From the NCBI RefSeq assembly GCF_947090785.1, contig NZ_OX352320.1:3213001-3277000 (forward strand): a DNA stretch of 64,000 nucleotides. The letters run 5' to 3'. Source of the stretch: Rheinheimera sp. MM224 (GTDB taxonomy: Bacteria > Pseudomonadota > Gammaproteobacteria > Enterobacterales > Alteromonadaceae). Positions 62,288-64,000 of the stretch are shown piece after piece. Positions within the stretch are counted from its first letter, which is position 1; each line of letters begins with the position of its first letter. The notes beneath the pieces were generated by a model. The model was given only the letters and a program-made list of their open reading frames with translations. It was not told where the DNA came from and searched no databases. The translations under genes were made by a program, and so were the position numbers.

Positions 62288-63297
62288 GCAAAGTGCTGCT
62301 GGCTTTTGATGACAAAGCGTTGCTGTTCAGTGCTGTAGCGCTGGATATGATTTTATTGTGCCAACGTCGCGGTTTCGCTTTAGATACTCTGCTTAAAGGC
62401 ACCAGATTATTTGAAGAAGACTTACGTAAAGCCACGATAAAAATCAGCCCACAACAGTATTTGCAGCTAGTTAGCAATTGCCAAAAAGTCTTACCAGGGC
62501 CTGAACTGGCCTATTTAACGGCCCAAAGTTGGTTGCATCACAATCACTCGCCTTTGCTATTGATGCTCAGACACAGTGCCAACTTACAGCAAGCTTTACT
62601 GAGTTTTTACCGCTACCGCTCCCAACTGTTGCCTTTGGTTTATATGCGCCTGCAGCGGGTGCAGGGTCAATTACGTTTAGTGTTAAGGCCCTCTTTTGCT
62701 TTGGGAAAACAGCAGGTTTTTATAGAGCAGTTGATTCTTCACTACCTACTGGGTTTAGTGAAACAACAGCTCAGTGATACATCAAAACTAAGTATCAGTG
62801 CAACGAGCCTGGATCATGAAACCTGTTGGTTGTACCAGCATCAATGGCAACTGATACCAGAACTTTGTTTGCAAAATTGTTTGTCCTTGCCCCTTGCGCT
62901 GCTAAAGCATTCTTTTGCCGACGCTAATCCTAAGCTTTGGCAACAACAACAGAATTGGTGCCAGTATTTGCAGCAGTCGATACCAGAAAAAATCAGCTTT
63001 ACTGAACAATTGGAACAATGGCTTTTTACTGTGCTAAGGCAATCGCCATCACAAGAAGAAGCCGCACGGCATTGGGGGTTGAGTTTAAGTAGTTTTAAAC
63101 GTTTATTGGCACAACAACACACCAGCTATCAACAGTTGCAGGATCAGGTGAAAGCCTGCGCTGCGCAGCAAGCCTTATTACTACAAGGCATGTCGAATAA
63201 AGAACTAGCAAGCCGGCTGGGGTATTCCGACGAACACAATTTCCGTCGCGCATTTAAGCGCTGGACAGGTTTACTACCAAGCCAGTTACGCTCTTAA
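62284..63297 (+). CDS. AraC-family regulator with Arabinose_bd-type domain
   Basis: A 337-residue regulator. The N-terminal 200 residues resemble the AraC-binding-like domain of OruR/ArgR-type regulators (ATIKISPQQYLQLVSNCQKV, LTAQSWLHHNHSPLLLML). The C-terminus is the double helix-turn-helix (EEAARHWGLSLSSFKRLLAQ, then SNKELASRLGYSDEHNFRRA and FKRWTGLLPSQLR). Start GTG 62284 overlaps the preceding stop (GTGA), with GGAG upstream. The longer ATG start would read through the GGDEF gene and is rejected. It may control the divergent phytate operon. Confidence 0.88.
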   Translation: MSKVLLAFDDKALLFSAVALDMILLCQRRGFALDTLLKGTRLFEEDLRKATIKISPQQYLQLVSNCQKVLPGPELAYLTAQSWLHHNHSPLLLMLRHSANLQQALLSFYRYRSQLLPLVYMRLQRVQGQLRLVLRPSFALGKQQVFIEQLILHYLLGLVKQQLSDTSKLSISATSLDHETCWLYQHQWQLIPELCLQNCLSLPLALLKHSFADANPKLWQQQQNWCQYLQQSIPEKISFTEQLEQWLFTVLRQSPSQEEAARHWGLSLSSFKRLLAQQHTSYQQLQDQVKACAAQQALLLQGMSNKELASRLGYSDEHNFRRAFKRWTGLLPSQLRS

Positions 63298-63394
63298 TCC
63301 TGCTTTCTGGCAATAATATCGTTTATTTATTGCGCTTTTGACAGGATCACGACATGCTTAAGCCAAGTGAATGCCCCAAGCAAGGATGTTGCGC

Positions 63395-63787
63395 ATGACC
63401 ATAGATCAATCCTCTATTCTGATCGTCGATGACGTCAGTTCAGTTCGTTATTTTTTAAGTCAAAATCTGCGTATTATGGGCGCTGAAAAAGTTGCAGAAG
63501 CCAGCACAGGTCAACAAGCCTTGATGGCCATCAGCACCGATCACCCTGATGTAATTTTTTTGGATATTGAACTGCCGGATAGCAATGGCCACGACCTATT
63601 AACCCGCATCAAAGCATTAGAACCCAACTGCCATGTGGTGATTATGTCAGCACACAGCACAGTGGAAAATGTGAAACGTAGTGTCGAAGGCGGTGCCAGC
63701 GGTTTTATGGCCAAACCTTTTACCCCGCAAAAAATTCAGGCAACTATCAATCGTATCTGCAACTTGCCTCAAGCCCAATCTGCTTAA
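63395..63787 (+). CDS. Stand-alone response regulator (CheY-like)
   Basis: A 130-residue receiver without output domain: LIVDDVSSVRYFL acidic pocket, phospho-acceptor in DVIFLDIELPDSNGHDLL, VIMSAHSTVENVK, and the switch lysine in FMAKPFTPQKI. ATG 63395 has AAGGA upstream. No histidine kinase is adjacent, so its partner is unknown. Its stop codon overlaps the stop of a decayed minus-strand remnant. Confidence 0.92.
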   Translation: MTIDQSSILIVDDVSSVRYFLSQNLRIMGAEKVAEASTGQQALMAISTDHPDVIFLDIELPDSNGHDLLTRIKALEPNCHVVIMSAHSTVENVKRSVEGGASGFMAKPFTPQKIQATINRICNLPQAQSA

Positions 63788-63850
63788 GCTGATTTGGGGC
63801 TCAATATCTGGTCAGCGAATTCAATCCCAGCCCTATTGCATAGTTGTATG
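63784..63850 (-). pseudogene. Decayed duplicate of the 3' end of the next gene
   Basis: The minus strand reads RAGIEFADQILSPKSA then TAA. The intact gene end beside it reads WDGIEFAGQALSPKAV then TGA. Thirteen of the last 16 positions are similar or identical, and the DNA GCGAATTCAAT is shared. The reading frame upstream of the remnant is lost, so only a short tail copy is left. Confidence 0.6.
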
Positions 63851-63859
63851 GATTAATTA

Positions 63860-64000
63860 TCAGACAGCTTTTGGGCTGAGCGCCTGACCGGCGAATTCAA
63901 TACCATCCCAGCCGTACTGCATAAACTGCCTTATATTGGCATGATCTGAACCTGCCGGGCTTGATAACACATCTTTGCGGTAATAATCGCCAAACATTTG
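63860..64000 (-). CDS. 3' end of an unknown gene
   Basis: The last 46 codons of a minus-strand gene that enters from the right edge. The visible end contains MFGDYYRKDVLSSPAGSDH, NIRQFMQYGWDGIEFAG and the stop TGA at 63860-63862. I do not recognise the family from this fragment. The tandem tail remnant downstream shows that the locus underwent duplication. Confidence 0.6.
   Translation of the reverse strand, partial: QMFGDYYRKDVLSSPAGSDHANIRQFMQYGWDGIEFAGQALSPKAV

Overview
The window is chromosomal DNA of a Gram-negative gammaproteobacterium. Its protein families and gene neighbourhoods look most like Rheinheimera and its relatives near the Alteromonadales. This placement is an inference from family resemblance (RlmJ, RlmA, RlmC, AcpH, SixA, RraB, YciU/HI1450, YgjP, Aer-like receptors, TonB receptors); no rRNA or other marker gene is present. 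There is no prophage, insertion sequence, CRISPR array or tRNA. The genes are short operons on both strands, often separated by strong hairpin terminators.

Layout. 1-4172: 3' end of imuB and complete dnaE2, the SOS mutagenesis cassette. 4170-4296: a 127-bp ERIC-like palindromic repeat, with a second copy at 53612-53738. 4325-8535: small unknown gene, potassium channel, membrane-bound XRE regulator, and a HAD phosphatase overlapping a sodium:solute symporter. 8665-10949: YhaJ-like LysR regulator divergent from a DoxX/pirin pair. 11017-16982: soluble PAS chemoreceptor, lipoprotein esterase, EamA exporter, a lipoprotein/secreted pair, acpH and sixA. 16989-21675: rraB, YebC family protein, yjjX, FMN reductase, diguanylate cyclase. 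21694-25584: cold-shock/excalibur fusion, ahpF, ahpC, lytic transglycosylase. 25720-29725: DGSG-repeat lipoprotein, YjdF-like protein, LytS/LytTR two-component system with a previously uncalled 44-codon ORF in front. 29761-38763: TrmH-type methylase, a DJ-1/NTF2/AraC group, rlmJ, S1/P1 nuclease, REC-TPR protein, YciU-like protein, VOC protein, rlmA. 38833-41193: double-cache sensor whose C-terminal CheW-like part appears broken by frameshifts. 41211-46882 (minus strand): unknown 492-residue protein, serine hydrolase/GGCT/YgjP operon, ECF sigma plus anti-sigma candidate, tonB. 46942-54512: histidine phosphatase, GAF-GspE ATPase, Aer-like receptor, rlmC, dienelactone hydrolase, SIMPL protein. 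54526-55015: two tiny paralogous lipoproteins. 55115-61168: TonB receptor, purple-acid-type phosphatase and beta-propeller phytase in one tight operon. 61388-63787: degenerate GGDEF protein, AraC regulator, response regulator. The end holds the 3' end of an unknown minus-strand gene and a decayed duplicate of its tail.

How the genes work together. The most coherent system is phytate use: the receptor would import or bind phytate products, and phytase and phosphatase release phosphate. An 18-bp PHO box match lies in the divergent control region, but it points toward the degenerate GGDEF/AraC pair. AhpC/AhpF detoxify peroxides. Several sensory proteins (two PAS chemoreceptors, cache protein, diguanylate cyclase, LytS/LytTR) suggest a motile, environment-sensing bacterium. 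Start codons were reassigned where a better ribosome-binding site or a family-typical N-terminus was visible.
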